Part shown: positions 33,311 to 42,528 of the stretch, piece after piece
Layout of the letters: each line of letters starts with the position of its first letter
How positions within the stretch are numbered: position 1 is the first letter of the stretch
Origin: Methanomicrobiales archaeon
GTDB taxonomy: Archaea > Halobacteriota > Methanomicrobia > Methanomicrobiales > JACTUA01
Direction of reading: 5' to 3'
Assembly: GCA_015660865.1 (NCBI GenBank)
Contig: JACTUA010000001.1
Span: 326,304-390,303 of the forward strand
DNA length: 64,000 nucleotides
Program-made: the position numbers and the translations under genes
Notes under the pieces: generated by a model
The model's input: only the letters and a program-made list of their open reading frames with translations
The model's database searches: none
What the model was told of the DNA's origin: nothing

Positions 33311-34593
33311 TTCTTCCTGCGACGGATGAGGATATAATAGAGCGCGATGACGACGAGGGCGATGATCACCAGGATGACGAGGGGGTTCGAGAGGGTCCCG
33401 AGGATCCCTGCCGGCTGGACCACGTCGACCGGGACCTTGATGGTATCCGAGATCTGGCTGTTGTCCAGGGCATCGCGGTACCGGATCTCGGAGTCGAGGC
33501 CATAGCTCTTCGGGGTCGCCCCGCCGTTCACGGTCATCTCGAACCGGGCGATCCCGCTCTGGCCCGGGGCGAGGTCGCCGAGATAGGCGGTGTCATCATT
33601 GGAGGTGAAGGGATCGACGGCCGAGATCCTGGCCTCGGCATGGTAGACGGCCGCCGAGCCGGTGTTCTGATAGACCACCTCGAGGGTCACCCTCTGCCCC
33701 GGGTTCACCTGGGGGGCCGGCGATGCCACGGCGAAGTCGATCTTCTTCCCTACCGGTACCCCGACCGTGACCGTGTCCGATGAAGCGGAGTCGCCCTCTG
33801 AATTGGTATAGTCCACGTGGATATCCACGGGATAATCCTGTGCCTCTGCATCGACGGATACCGAGGCCTTGAACCGGATCTCCTTCGTATCCCCGGGCCC
33901 GAAATCCCCGATATAGACCGAGGCATCCGTCGGGGTGAGGGGGCTCACCCCTTCCCTCTCGAGCTTGGCAACCGCATTCCGGGCGAACTCGCTCCCTGCA
34001 TTCGTGATCCGGACGATGACATATCCCTCGGTACCCACGTTCAGCTGCTCGGCACGGGCCTCCGTGACGTTGAGGGTCACCCCGGACTTGATCCTGATAT
34101 CGAGGGGAATCGTGATATTCTCGTTGTAATACCAGAACCGGACGGTGTCGGAGCTGACCTGATCGGCGTTATTGAGGTACTGGTAGCTGAGCTGGAGGGG
34201 GAGCGAGTAGACACCCCCGGTAGCATATTTCGAGATCTTCACCGAGAAGGTGGCCGATACGCTGCTCCCGCCGAGGAGGTCCCCGACCAGCTGGGGATCG
34301 GTCTTCACCGTGATAGGCGCCGTCCCGGGCGAGAGGCCGACGACGAGGAGCTTCGCGGTGTTCGGCTTGTCCTGCGAAGTGATGATGCTCGACTGGACGA
34401 TGGTCACGTCGGTCTGCCCGGTGTTCTGCACGTGCACGGTAAGGGTCACGTCCTCCCCGGGGGTGAACTCGTTCGTGCCCGAGATGGCGGCCGAGAGCTT
34501 GGGGGATCCGAAGAGCTGTATCTCACCGGCCATGGCCGGCGCCGCAAGGAGGGCAAGGAGCACAAGGAAGGGGAAGAGCGAGCGATATTTCAT
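33307..34593 (-). CDS. Secreted COG1361/CARDB S-layer-type protein
   Basis: A 428-residue exported protein. The signal peptide (FPFLVLLALLAAPAMA) is followed by three to four beta-sandwich CARDB-like repeats (GEDVTLTVHVQNTGQTDVTI, NVGTEGYVIVRITNAGSEF, PGQRVTLEVVYQNTGSAAVY). A C-terminal membrane helix (LVILVIIALVVIALYYILI) and RRRKK anchor it. It resembles the protein at 14246-15514 but has no transporter next to it. A Shine-Dalgarno GGTGA precedes ATG 34593. It is divergent from a TrmB regulator, which may control it (inference). Confidence 0.84.
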   Translation of the reverse strand: MKYRSLFPFLVLLALLAAPAMAGEIQLFGSPKLSAAISGTNEFTPGEDVTLTVHVQNTGQTDVTIVQSSIITSQDKPNTAKLLVVGLSPGTAPITVKTDPQLVGDLLGGSSVSATFSVKISKYATGGVYSLPLQLSYQYLNNADQVSSDTVRFWYYNENITIPLDIRIKSGVTLNVTEARAEQLNVGTEGYVIVRITNAGSEFARNAVAKLEREGVSPLTPTDASVYIGDFGPGDTKEIRFKASVSVDAEAQDYPVDIHVDYTNSEGDSASSDTVTVGVPVGKKIDFAVASPAPQVNPGQRVTLEVVYQNTGSAAVYHAEARISAVDPFTSNDDTAYLGDLAPGQSGIARFEMTVNGGATPKSYGLDSEIRYRDALDNSQISDTIKVPVDVVQPAGILGTLSNPLVILVIIALVVIALYYILIRRRKK

Positions 34594-34659
34594 CAGATTT
34601 CACCTTGTTGTCTTGATAATAACAACATTTATCAGGCTTCGGTATTTATACTTACGTCT

Positions 34660-35442
34660 ATGGAGATGGGAGAGGACCTCAGGGCCGCCCTTCCGCAGAT
34701 CCTGAAATCCCTCGGTTTTACCAAGTACGAGGCCCTTGTCTACATCGCCCTCCTGGGCATGGAGGGCGCGACCGCCACCGAGATCCACGAGTTCTCCCGG
34801 GTCCCGCGCGCATCGGTCTACCCCGTTCTCGACCGGCTCGTGGAGAAGAACCTGGTGACCGTCTCCCAATCCACCCCGAAGCGGTTCTCCCCCATCCCGC
34901 CGGAGGACGGGATAGAGAACCTCCTCTCCCGGATAAAGGACGATGCACACCACGCCAAGGAGATCCTCTCTGAGATCTACCGCAAGCGGGTGACGGTGGA
35001 GAGGGGCGACCAGGAGCTCATCTGGTCCATCCACGGGGAGGAGAAGATCGCCTCGCGCCTCAGGGACCTCATCAGGGGTGCGAAGGGGAGGGTGCAGCTC
35101 TTCACCACCTGGCCCTTCCTCGAGAGGGTCGTCCTCCCCGAGCTGGGGCAGCTGTCCCCCTCCATCGAGGTTGAGGTGATCACGAGCCGCTGGGAACGAC
35201 CTGTCCCCCAGGGGATGAAGGTCCACGTGAGGCCCTACATGAAGGGGCATCCCGAGCGCCGGCCCATGGAGACGGCCGGGATCTTCATCATCGACGGCGA
35301 GAGGGCGATGGTCGTCATGGGGATCTCAGAGGAGACCCCCACAGCCCTCTTCTCCGAGTCCCCCGGGTTCCTCCGGTTCTTCTCGCAGATCTGGTCCATG
35401 AACCTTGCCTGGGCTTCCCGGGCAGATCAGTCTGGTCTCTGA
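34660..35442 (+). CDS. TrmB-family transcription regulator
   Basis: About 260 residues. The N-terminal winged helix (about 8-80) includes LGFTKYEALVYIALLGMEGATATEI and the recognition helix PRASVYPVLDRLVEKNLV. The C-terminal half is the TrmB ligand/PLD-like domain with HGEEKIASRLRDLIRGAKG and a late FFSQIWSM. TrmB proteins often sense sugars. It shares a 66-bp promoter region with the divergent surface-protein gene. A much longer open frame starting at 33817 is an antisense shadow. The start is ATG 34660, or 34666. Confidence 0.87.
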   Translation: MEMGEDLRAALPQILKSLGFTKYEALVYIALLGMEGATATEIHEFSRVPRASVYPVLDRLVEKNLVTVSQSTPKRFSPIPPEDGIENLLSRIKDDAHHAKEILSEIYRKRVTVERGDQELIWSIHGEEKIASRLRDLIRGAKGRVQLFTTWPFLERVVLPELGQLSPSIEVEVITSRWERPVPQGMKVHVRPYMKGHPERRPMETAGIFIIDGERAMVVMGISEETPTALFSESPGFLRFFSQIWSMNLAWASRADQSGL

Positions 35443-35467
35443 GCCCGGCCTTGGATGCCGGGCCGGA

Positions 35468-36250
35468 TCAGTAGTCCCTGATGGAGTCCATCTCCCCGAC
35501 GTCCATGACCCCCTTGAGGGATTTTGTCACCACCGGGATCCCCTCCTCCTTCAGGGCGGCCATGGGGTTCGTCCCCCCGACCATGGCGATCCCGAAGTAC
35601 TGGGGGCTCACGGAGACCCCGAGGAGCGGGACATTGGGGGCCCCTACCTCGAGGATGCCGGTGAACCCCCCCTCGGAGAGACTGTCCAGGAGCCCGATAA
35701 TCAGGGATTCGGCCTCCATATGACACTCCCGGAAGTTCCCGAGGATAGTCCCGCTCCCTTCCTTCATGACCCTGAGGATGGAGGTGAGATCCTGGGCAAC
35801 GAGGACCTCCAGGGGGTCGACCGTGGTGGACTCGTAGAGGATCATGTGGGTGAAGCGCCGGGGCACCCGGTCATCGATCTCCACGAGACCCCCGCCCACG
35901 GGCCGGATGGGTACCCCTTTCTTCAGGAGGAGCCCGTCAAGGGTGATGGTGCACATGGTGCAGATCCCCGCATATCCCTCGGGGATGGTGAAACCGTTCA
36001 CCTGCTCACCCCCTAAGAGGATCCGGATCCGGTCACTCACGGAGAGGCCTGCCCGGTATGAATTCCTGAAGATGGAGATGGCCTCCTCAAGGTCGCCCCG
36101 GGGTATCAGTGACAGGTTAAAGATGATCTTCCCTGTATTGTCGACCGGGTTGTACGTCACCTCCATGGCCACGTCCTCGATACGGTTGATGATGAACCTG
36201 AGGGGGGATCCCCAGTCTTCCCCTTGGAGGTCGCGGTTCATTGGTTCCAT
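35468..36250 (-). CDS. Stand-alone NrpR regulatory-domain (DUF128) protein
   Basis: About 260 residues of the DUF128 domain found in NrpR, the nitrogen regulator of methanogens. In NrpR it senses 2-oxoglutarate. Typical segments are VGGGLVEIDDRVPRRFTHMI, YESTTVDPLEVL and GVSVSPQYFGIAMVGGTNP. The DNA-binding winged helix that normally precedes it is missing. A minus-strand TATA-like CCTATATC near 36283-36291 fits a start at ATG 36250, so the absence is probably genuine. It may act with a separate DNA-binding NrpR subunit, as in species that split the two parts. Confidence 0.82.
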   Translation of the reverse strand: MEPMNRDLQGEDWGSPLRFIINRIEDVAMEVTYNPVDNTGKIIFNLSLIPRGDLEEAISIFRNSYRAGLSVSDRIRILLGGEQVNGFTIPEGYAGICTMCTITLDGLLLKKGVPIRPVGGGLVEIDDRVPRRFTHMILYESTTVDPLEVLVAQDLTSILRVMKEGSGTILGNFRECHMEAESLIIGLLDSLSEGGFTGILEVGAPNVPLLGVSVSPQYFGIAMVGGTNPMAALKEEGIPVVTKSLKGVMDVGEMDSIRDY

Positions 36251-36394
36251 CGCTACCAGTCTGGTACAATTCCCCCGGTTCTCTGATATAGGTGTCGCAT
36301 GAGACTGTGGGGATCCCGGGCCCGTCCTGCCCCCCCCACCAACGGGGAGAGGGGAGAAGAAATGTTCTATAGTACCGATGCGATGTACGTGTGA

Positions 36395-37327
36395 ATGGAC
36401 AGCGAGATGAGAGATCGGGCCCGGGAGGCGGTGCGGCGCATCCTGGAGGCGGCCTCGTACGAGGTGGAGGACCTGGAGAGGCCCCTGGACCTCTCGGCCA
36501 TAGGCGCAGGGGAGTGCGTGATAGTCCAGTGCTCTGATAACGCCGGGGAGATCGGCCAGTTCGACAGGACGAACTACCGGTGCAGGATCGAAGAGAAAGA
36601 GGTGACGAGCCGGAAGCTCCTCTTCACCCTGAACGATTCGGTGAGGACAGAGCACTGCATCCGCTGGGGGATCGGGGATCTCGAGGGGTTCTCCGGGAAG
36701 GCCGCGATCGCCTCCGTCCTCGGCCAGGGCCTCTCCCTCGAGCTCGGCCTTGAGCTCGCGGCCTCCGCCATGCCGGCTCCCGAGGAGGCAGGCCCGGAGC
36801 TCCCCCATGTCCCGGTGAAGGTGGACGAGAAGCGTGCACGGGCCATCTCAGGGGAGAGCGGTGCCGGAATCCTCCGGTTCATCCCCTACTGGCGGTACCA
36901 TTACCGGAGCAGCGGCCAGAAAGGCTACGGGAACCAGGTTGTGACCTTCAACGCCGAGAAGAAGGGGGCGATCAATGCCATCAACGGGGCAGAGACCGGC
37001 GAGGAACTGGGGCAGGTCCAGGTCTCGCCGGTCCCGATCTCCGCCGTGGTACTCCAGCCGATGGTCAAGAAAGATGAGGCAGAGGAGAAGCTCCGCACCC
37101 GCGTCATCGAGGAGCTCACCCAGAAGGTGCGGATCAAGCAGGCGAAGGGGGACACCATCTTCTACGAGGAGCGCATCTTCAAGCCCGAGAGGAAGGACAT
37201 CACCATCGACCTCGAGCTCGTCCACGTGCCGGTCTGGCAGTTCAGGGGGAAGAAGTTCGTGGAGCTGAACGCGGTCACGGGCGTCGTCCTCACCGAGCCG
37301 ATGGACACGGGCGCCGAGCTCCTCTGA
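36395..37327 (+). CDS. Conserved unknown protein next to a flavin oxidoreductase
   Basis: A 310-residue soluble protein not assigned to a family. The N-terminal 110 residues have an alternating helix-strand pattern (RRILEAASYEVEDLERPLDL, GECVIVQCSDN) that could be a restriction-endonuclease-like fold, but no complete catalytic signature is seen. The C-terminal half has paired aromatic strands (RFIPYWRYHYRSSG, VPVWQFRGKKFVELN). A TATA-like CTATAG about 26 bases upstream suggests a leaderless start. The disulfide oxidoreductase follows after seven bases and is probably co-transcribed. Confidence 0.7.
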   Translation: MDSEMRDRAREAVRRILEAASYEVEDLERPLDLSAIGAGECVIVQCSDNAGEIGQFDRTNYRCRIEEKEVTSRKLLFTLNDSVRTEHCIRWGIGDLEGFSGKAAIASVLGQGLSLELGLELAASAMPAPEEAGPELPHVPVKVDEKRARAISGESGAGILRFIPYWRYHYRSSGQKGYGNQVVTFNAEKKGAINAINGAETGEELGQVQVSPVPISAVVLQPMVKKDEAEEKLRTRVIEELTQKVRIKQAKGDTIFYEERIFKPERKDITIDLELVHVPVWQFRGKKFVELNAVTGVVLTEPMDTGAELL

Positions 37328-37334
37328 AAGCCCT

Positions 37335-38666
37335 ATGATCCTCGTCATTGGTGGCGGGCCTGCCGGGCGCCTCGCGGCCATGCGCATGGCCCGGGCGGGG
37401 AGGGAGGTGACCATCGTGGAGAGGGGAGCCATGGGCGGCCAGTGCCTCCACCACGGGTGCATGGTGGTCTGCGCCCTCGCCGACGTCGCACGGACCATCC
37501 GGTATGCAGGGACCCTCCACGATCTCGGGGTCCTCGACAGGCCCCCCGGGGTCTCCTACCCGAAACTCATGGAGGAGATGGGGAAGATCCAGGCGACCAT
37601 CACCCGGGTTCTCGATGAGGAGACAGAGGAATCAGGAGTTGCCTGCATCTCCCGGTGCGAGGGGAGCCTGGAGGGGGCCACCCCGTTCATCGACGGGAGA
37701 CCGGTGCAGGCCGAGGCGATCCTCGCCGCAACCGGGTCCAGGCCTCTGATTCCTCAGGTCGAGGGGAGGGATCTCCCGGGCGTCGTTCACGCGCATACCC
37801 TTCGGGCCTGGAAGGAGCTCCCTGCCCGGATAGCCATCGTTGGCGGGAGCGTGATGGCCGCGGAGTTCGCCCACATCTTCCATGCCTTTGGGGCAGAGGT
37901 AAGCATCTTCGTGAGGAGCAGCTTCCTGAAGGAGATGGATGAGAGACTCAGGAAACAGGCGCTGAGGGAGCTCGAAGGGGTGAAGATCGAGGAGGATGCC
38001 TGTCTCCTCCGGATTGAGGGGGACATGCGTGCCGAGGCCGTCGTGGTCGGCGGGAGGGGAGGCGAGAGGGTGATCCCTGCTGACGGAGTCTTCCTCGCCA
38101 CCGGGCTCGCCCCGAACTCGGAGATGATCCACGGCCCCGAGAAAGGCCCCCTGGGCGAGGTGGTGGTGGATGATCGCATGCGCACGAGCGTCCCCGGGGT
38201 GTACGCGGCCGGGGATATCACCGGGCCCCCCTACCTTACCCCTGTTGCAAGGATGGAGGGTCTCGTTGCGGCAGACAATATCCTCGGCCGGGAGAGGAAG
38301 ATGGATTACCGGTGCATCCCCCAGTCCCTCACCCTCCTGAACGAGTTCGCCTGGTGCTCGATGGAGGACGGTCCTTCGATGGGAGCAGGATCCCCGTCCC
38401 CTGCGGGGCCCTTCTCCTTCTGGGCAGTCCCGAAGGGGAACACCGGGTACTCGGGGATCCGTGCCGACCCGGAGGACGGGAGGATCCTCTCCGCCACCCT
38501 CGCGGCCCCAGGCGCATCCATCGTCGCCTCGTACCTGGCCTTCCTCATCCGGACGGGGTGCACCGTGCAGGACTTCGATGAGTTTATCGAGGTCCACCCG
38601 ACCACCGATGGTGCCTTCTCCCTGATCCGTTACCTTGACGAGCGGATGCGGTTCCGGAAGAAGTAG
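37335..38666 (+). CDS. FAD-dependent pyridine nucleotide-disulfide oxidoreductase
   Basis: A 443-residue flavoenzyme resembling dihydrolipoamide dehydrogenase. It has an N-terminal FAD loop (VIGGGPAGRLAA), the redox-active pair in GGQCLHHGCMV, an NAD(P)-binding loop (AIVGGSVMAAEFA) and the FAD-binding VYAAGDITG. The C-terminal dimerisation domain ends in VHPTTDGAFS, where lipoamide dehydrogenases have a HPT-x-x-E dyad, so the partner Glu is replaced. No 2-oxoacid dehydrogenase genes lie nearby. The substrate is unknown. It follows the unknown gene by seven bases. Confidence 0.84.
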   Translation: MILVIGGGPAGRLAAMRMARAGREVTIVERGAMGGQCLHHGCMVVCALADVARTIRYAGTLHDLGVLDRPPGVSYPKLMEEMGKIQATITRVLDEETEESGVACISRCEGSLEGATPFIDGRPVQAEAILAATGSRPLIPQVEGRDLPGVVHAHTLRAWKELPARIAIVGGSVMAAEFAHIFHAFGAEVSIFVRSSFLKEMDERLRKQALRELEGVKIEEDACLLRIEGDMRAEAVVVGGRGGERVIPADGVFLATGLAPNSEMIHGPEKGPLGEVVVDDRMRTSVPGVYAAGDITGPPYLTPVARMEGLVAADNILGRERKMDYRCIPQSLTLLNEFAWCSMEDGPSMGAGSPSPAGPFSFWAVPKGNTGYSGIRADPEDGRILSATLAAPGASIVASYLAFLIRTGCTVQDFDEFIEVHPTTDGAFSLIRYLDERMRFRKK

Positions 38667-38838
38667 AGAGAGAAGAGGAGACCCATTCTTATCTCCCGGC
38701 GTCGAAGCCGGGCCATTCGCAGGGCACGGCCTGCCTTCCCCTGGCACCGTTCCTCCCCCCGTCCCCGCCCTCGTCGTGTACGGGATCATCTTCTTCTCGT
38801 GGAAGAGGAGACGGTGACGGGATCTGAAATACCCGGGA

Positions 38839-39978
38839 CTACTTGAAATACCCTGAATTGAGGAGCTTTTCAGTGATCCCGGCCCGGAGAGTGGGCCGGA
38901 CATCCTGGAGCCAGAGGAAGAAGCCGAGCATCTTCCTGGACCGGTTGCTTTCGAACTTGAACTGCCCCGGCCTGACCCGGATCATCTTCATGTAATGGTT
39001 CTTATCCCTGGGTTTCATGTAGATGATCGGTTCTGCTTCGGGTAGGTTCACCGTGAGGATGATCTTCGCGAACCGGTTCCGGATCTCCTGGGGGGTGATG
39101 GGCCTCCCTTTCACGGTGAGCCGGATCGAGTTCGAAAAGAGGCTCGCGGCACCCGGTTCAAGGGCCCCCAGGAGAATCTTCTTCACGATGACGGTCGCGG
39201 GATCCCGGGGATCCCCGCCCCTGTAGAGGGAGCCGTTCGCGAGTGCTGAGAAGACCCTGCTCCGCTGGAGATCGTGCATCTGCCGGTACTCGAAGGAGCC
39301 TGCCAGGGGGAGGTCCGGGGCCTCGATGAGCTTGGGGTTCCGGGCGGTCCGCGGAGGGACCCCCCGTATCACCTCCTCGGGCCTGACCAGGGCCTTGATC
39401 GCCTCGCAGGTGGCGGTTGAGAGGTAGAGGTTCGAGGGATCCTCGAGTATCCGGCGCACCGCCGAGATCCGGGAGATGTCGACCGAGGAGACGAGGAGGG
39501 AGGGGACCACCTGCTGGCCGAAGAGGTGGCCCATGAGCCGCTTCTTGTACAGGAACTCCTTCTCGAGCTCCTTCATGGCAGCCGGAGAGGTGACGATCTC
39601 ACCAAAGGCGATGGAGTTCCCCTCACCCACGAGGAGGAGATCGAGCTCGGCCAGGTCCTGGCCGTTCCCCCGGACCTTGATGTCCCCTGACCGGGAGTAG
39701 AAGAGGCCATTCTGCCCGAGCTGCGCCTGCAGCCTCCGGTACCGTGCATCCGGCCCCTTGGACACGACCCGGGTGATCTGGCCGGAGGCAAGGGCGCACC
39801 GGAGGATGGTCTCGTAGATGATCGCCTCGTACCACTTCCCTTCCGCGGTCTTCATGGTCCCCGGGTCGGGGGAGAAGAGGTTCCTCCTCTGGGGGCCGGA
39901 GAGGTGTCGTGTGGCGGCAAGGACGGTGGCCCGGTCGGGCGGGAAGAGGGGGAAGTTCCGGGCCAGCCAGTCGTTCAT
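38839..39978 (-). CDS. Unknown protein, possible degenerate PD-(D/E)xK fold
   Basis: About 379 residues from ATG 39978 (MNDWLARNFPLFP). The segment around ELDLLLVGEGNSIAFGEIVT, after a GKWYEAIIYETIL helix, resembles the core of PD-(D/E)xK nucleases, but the usual lysine after the second acid is missing. The C-terminal third is basic (FKFESNRSRKMLGFF). The frame stays open to a GTG at 40200, adding a 74-residue Arg/Gly/Pro-rich low-complexity leader that may or may not be translated. A TATA-like TTTTATAG lies right at that GTG. No close family is recognised. Confidence 0.6.
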   Translation of the reverse strand: MNDWLARNFPLFPPDRATVLAATRHLSGPQRRNLFSPDPGTMKTAEGKWYEAIIYETILRCALASGQITRVVSKGPDARYRRLQAQLGQNGLFYSRSGDIKVRGNGQDLAELDLLLVGEGNSIAFGEIVTSPAAMKELEKEFLYKKRLMGHLFGQQVVPSLLVSSVDISRISAVRRILEDPSNLYLSTATCEAIKALVRPEEVIRGVPPRTARNPKLIEAPDLPLAGSFEYRQMHDLQRSRVFSALANGSLYRGGDPRDPATVIVKKILLGALEPGAASLFSNSIRLTVKGRPITPQEIRNRFAKIILTVNLPEAEPIIYMKPRDKNHYMKMIRVRPGQFKFESNRSRKMLGFFLWLQDVRPTLRAGITEKLLNSGYFK

Positions 39979-40388
39979 CGGGAAGGCGCCTGCCCTTCGC
40001 AGCTGGGGTAAGGGCTGACCGGGGACGGGGCCGGACCTGCCCCGTCCCCTCCTCCTCCGCCGCCTGCCCTTCCCGGGCGCACCGGGGGACGCACCCCTCT
40101 CGCTGCCCCTTCCCCCTGGGCTGGGGGGGGCCGCGGCCTGGGCATTCCTGACGGGGTTGGCCTTCCCGTCTGCAGATCCTCGCGATTCAACCCTATGCAC
40201 TATAAAATCTCTTCCCGAGATGCATCATAATGGTTTACCCCCGGCCGGCATGGGAGGCGGCCCCGGCCGGGACCAGGAAAGGTCATTTTGAGTGTGTCCG
40301 GGCACGGAATGGGAACCTTCTTCCAGATACCGGCGGAGGGGGATCTTCCAGAAACATTGTAATAGATACATGACCCATTTTTTTACCG

Positions 40389-42452
40389 ATGGGGAGATCT
40401 GAGTACTTCTCCATTCTCGCGGGGGAGATGGGGGTCATCTTCAAGATCCTCGGCCTTGTCACGTGTATACCCCTGGTCATCATCCCCCTCACCGGCGAAT
40501 GGGGGATGCTCCTCCCCATGGCGAGCGTCCCCGTCGCCTTCACCCTCCTCGGGAGGGCTCTCGCCATGCGGCACCCCCCCCAGGGCGAGGCCCGGCTCTC
40601 CATCGTCCTCGGTGCCGTGGCCATCATCTGGTTCAGCTGCGCGGTGATCGGGGCCCTGCCCTTCGCCCTGGGGGCCGGTATGCAGTACGTCGACAGCCTC
40701 TTTGAGGCGATGTCCGGCTGGACCTGCACCGGGCTCACCCTCATCCCCGTGCCGGAGACGATGCCCGCGACGATCCTCTTCTGGCGGTCCTTTATGCAGT
40801 GGCTGGGCGGGATCGGGATGGTCGCCTTCACCATCTCGGTCCTCGCCCGCTCGAGCCTCACGAATGCGCGGTACGTGCGCCCGGGGGGCGAGGGCGCTCC
40901 CTTCATCCCGAGCCTCATCTCCACCGGGAGGGAGATGTGGCGGATCTACGTGCTGCTCACCCTAGGGTCCCTCCTGCTCATCCTCCTCACCGGTGTCCCC
41001 CTCTGGGATGCGGTGAACCTCGCGATGAGCGCCATCTCAACGGGAGGCTTCACCATCCATGCCGCGGGAATCGGGTTCTACGAGAACCCCCTCCTCGAGT
41101 TTGCCCTCGTTCCCGTGATGCTCGCCGGGTCCCTGCCCTTCATGATCTACTACATGCTCTACACGAAGAGGCGCTGGACCCTCTTCCGGGACAGCCAGGC
41201 CCGACTCATCGTGGGGCTCATCGCCCTCGGGACCGTCTCCATCCTCATCGATCTCACCTATATCACGGGCGAGGATCCCTGGACCGCCCTCCGCCACGCC
41301 CTCTTCATGTCCGTCTCGGCCATCACGACCACCGGCTTCCAGAACGTCTCCCTCCAGCTCTGGGCCTCGGTCTCGGTCATCCTCCTGATCATGCTCATGG
41401 CTATCGGAGGGGCCTCGGGGTCCGCGAGCGGCGGGATCAAGGCCTACCGGGTCCTCCTCGGGTACCATGGCCTCATCTGGTGGTTGAAACGGATCTTCGT
41501 CCCCCCGAAGATGGTCGTCCCCTTCGAGTACCAGGGGCAGGTCATCGAGAACGCCGTGGCAGAGAACGAGGTGAGGAACAGCATGCTCGTCATCATGCTC
41601 TACTTCCTCACGGTCTCGGTTGCAACGGTCATCACGCTCCACTTCTCCGCCATCTTCTTCGAATCCACGGCGGTCATCTTCGACGTCGTCTCGGCCATGT
41701 CCAACGTCGGGATCACCACGGGGTTCGTCTCCCCCGATATGCCCTATGTGGCGAAATGGGTCTTCATCCTCGTGATGTGGATAGGAAGGCTCGAGATCGT
41801 GCCGGTCATCATCATCGCCTTCAAGCTCGCCGACCGCTCCATCAGCGACGACACCGCCCAGCTCTCCGAGATCCCGGCCAGGCAGAAGGAGGCGGCGGCA
41901 GCCTCCGTCCGGGTCGTACCACCGGCCGTCCCCCCCTCGCCACCTCCCGAGGATGCATGGAAGTCGGATCTCCTCGCCGGCACAGACATCCGGCCCGACG
42001 CCTTCGAGGCGGTCTTTTCCACCGCCGTGGAGATCTCCCGGGAGGGGCGGGAGGGGAAGCCGATCGGGACTGCATTCATCGTCGGCGACTCCCCGGAGGT
42101 TCTCGCCCGGTCCAAGCAGCTCATCCTCAACCCCTTCGAGGGGCATGACCCTGCAAAAAGGCTCATTACCGACCCCTCCAATGTCGAGAACGTGAAGGAG
42201 TTCGCGCTCCTCGACGGGGTCTTCATCGTGAGCGGCGAAGGGGTGATCGAGGCAGCAGGAAGGTACCTCACCATCGACACCTCCACCGTCCGGATTACCA
42301 TGGGGCTCGGGACCCGGCACGGCTCGGTGGCAGGGATGACCGGGGCCACGCGCTCGGTCGGGATCGTGGTCTCCCAGAGCGGCGGCCGGATCACCGTCTT
42401 CCGGCGCGGGGAGATGGTGAAGCAGTTCGACACCCTCCGGGGATCTCGATGA
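40389..42452 (+). CDS. TrkH potassium transporter fused to a DacZ-like diadenylate cyclase domain
   Basis: A 687-residue protein. Residues 1-480 form a TrkH/KtrB potassium channel with four pore motifs: [28 protein letters not shown] and SNVGITTGF. After a Pro/Ala-rich linker (about 495-525), residues 537-670 resemble the DisA_N/DacZ domain that makes c-di-[33 protein letters not shown] (about 608-615), LGTRHGS (640-646) and VVSQSGGRI. The active-site DGA is DGV and RHR is RHG. Because c-di-AMP controls potassium uptake in many prokaryotes, a self-regulating transporter is a reasonable inference. A T-run terminator follows. Confidence 0.85.
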   Translation: MGRSEYFSILAGEMGVIFKILGLVTCIPLVIIPLTGEWGMLLPMASVPVAFTLLGRALAMRHPPQGEARLSIVLGAVAIIWFSCAVIGALPFALGAGMQYVDSLFEAMSGWTCTGLTLIPVPETMPATILFWRSFMQWLGGIGMVAFTISVLARSSLTNARYVRPGGEGAPFIPSLISTGREMWRIYVLLTLGSLLLILLTGVPLWDAVNLAMSAISTGGFTIHAAGIGFYENPLLEFALVPVMLAGSLPFMIYYMLYTKRRWTLFRDSQARLIVGLIALGTVSILIDLTYITGEDPWTALRHALFMSVSAITTTGFQNVSLQLWASVSVILLIMLMAIGGASGSASGGIKAYRVLLGYHGLIWWLKRIFVPPKMVVPFEYQGQVIENAVAENEVRNSMLVIMLYFLTVSVATVITLHFSAIFFESTAVIFDVVSAMSNVGITTGFVSPDMPYVAKWVFILVMWIGRLEIVPVIIIAFKLADRSISDDTAQLSEIPARQKEAAAASVRVVPPAVPPSPPPEDAWKSDLLAGTDIRPDAFEAVFSTAVEISREGREGKPIGTAFIVGDSPEVLARSKQLILNPFEGHDPAKRLITDPSNVENVKEFALLDGVFIVSGEGVIEAAGRYLTIDTSTVRITMGLGTRHGSVAGMTGATRSVGIVVSQSGGRITVFRRGEMVKQFDTLRGSR

Positions 42453-42470
42453 GAAGAGCCGGTGTCTCAC

Positions 42471-42477
42471 TTTTTTT
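42471..42477 (+). terminator. T-run terminator after the TrkH-cyclase gene
   Basis: Seven T residues 18 bases after the stop codon, before the uvrA promoter, match a simple archaeal T-run terminator. Confidence 0.45.
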
Positions 42478-42489
42478 CCGGTGGCGAAG

Positions 42490-42500
42490 CTCCTATATAG
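42490..42500 (+). promoter_or_regulatory. TATA box of the uvrA-uvrC-uvrB unit
   Basis: CCTATATAGC lies about 35 bases before ATG 42529, predicting a start near 42518-42520 and a leader of about ten bases. Confidence 0.55.
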
Positions 42501-42528
42501 CATCACGGGGAATTGATCTATCCACAAA

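Noticed and set aside
33817-34659. In-frame extension of the TrmB gene
   Set aside because: It is antisense to the secreted S-layer-type gene. The winged helix begins right after ATG 34660, which follows the promoter region.
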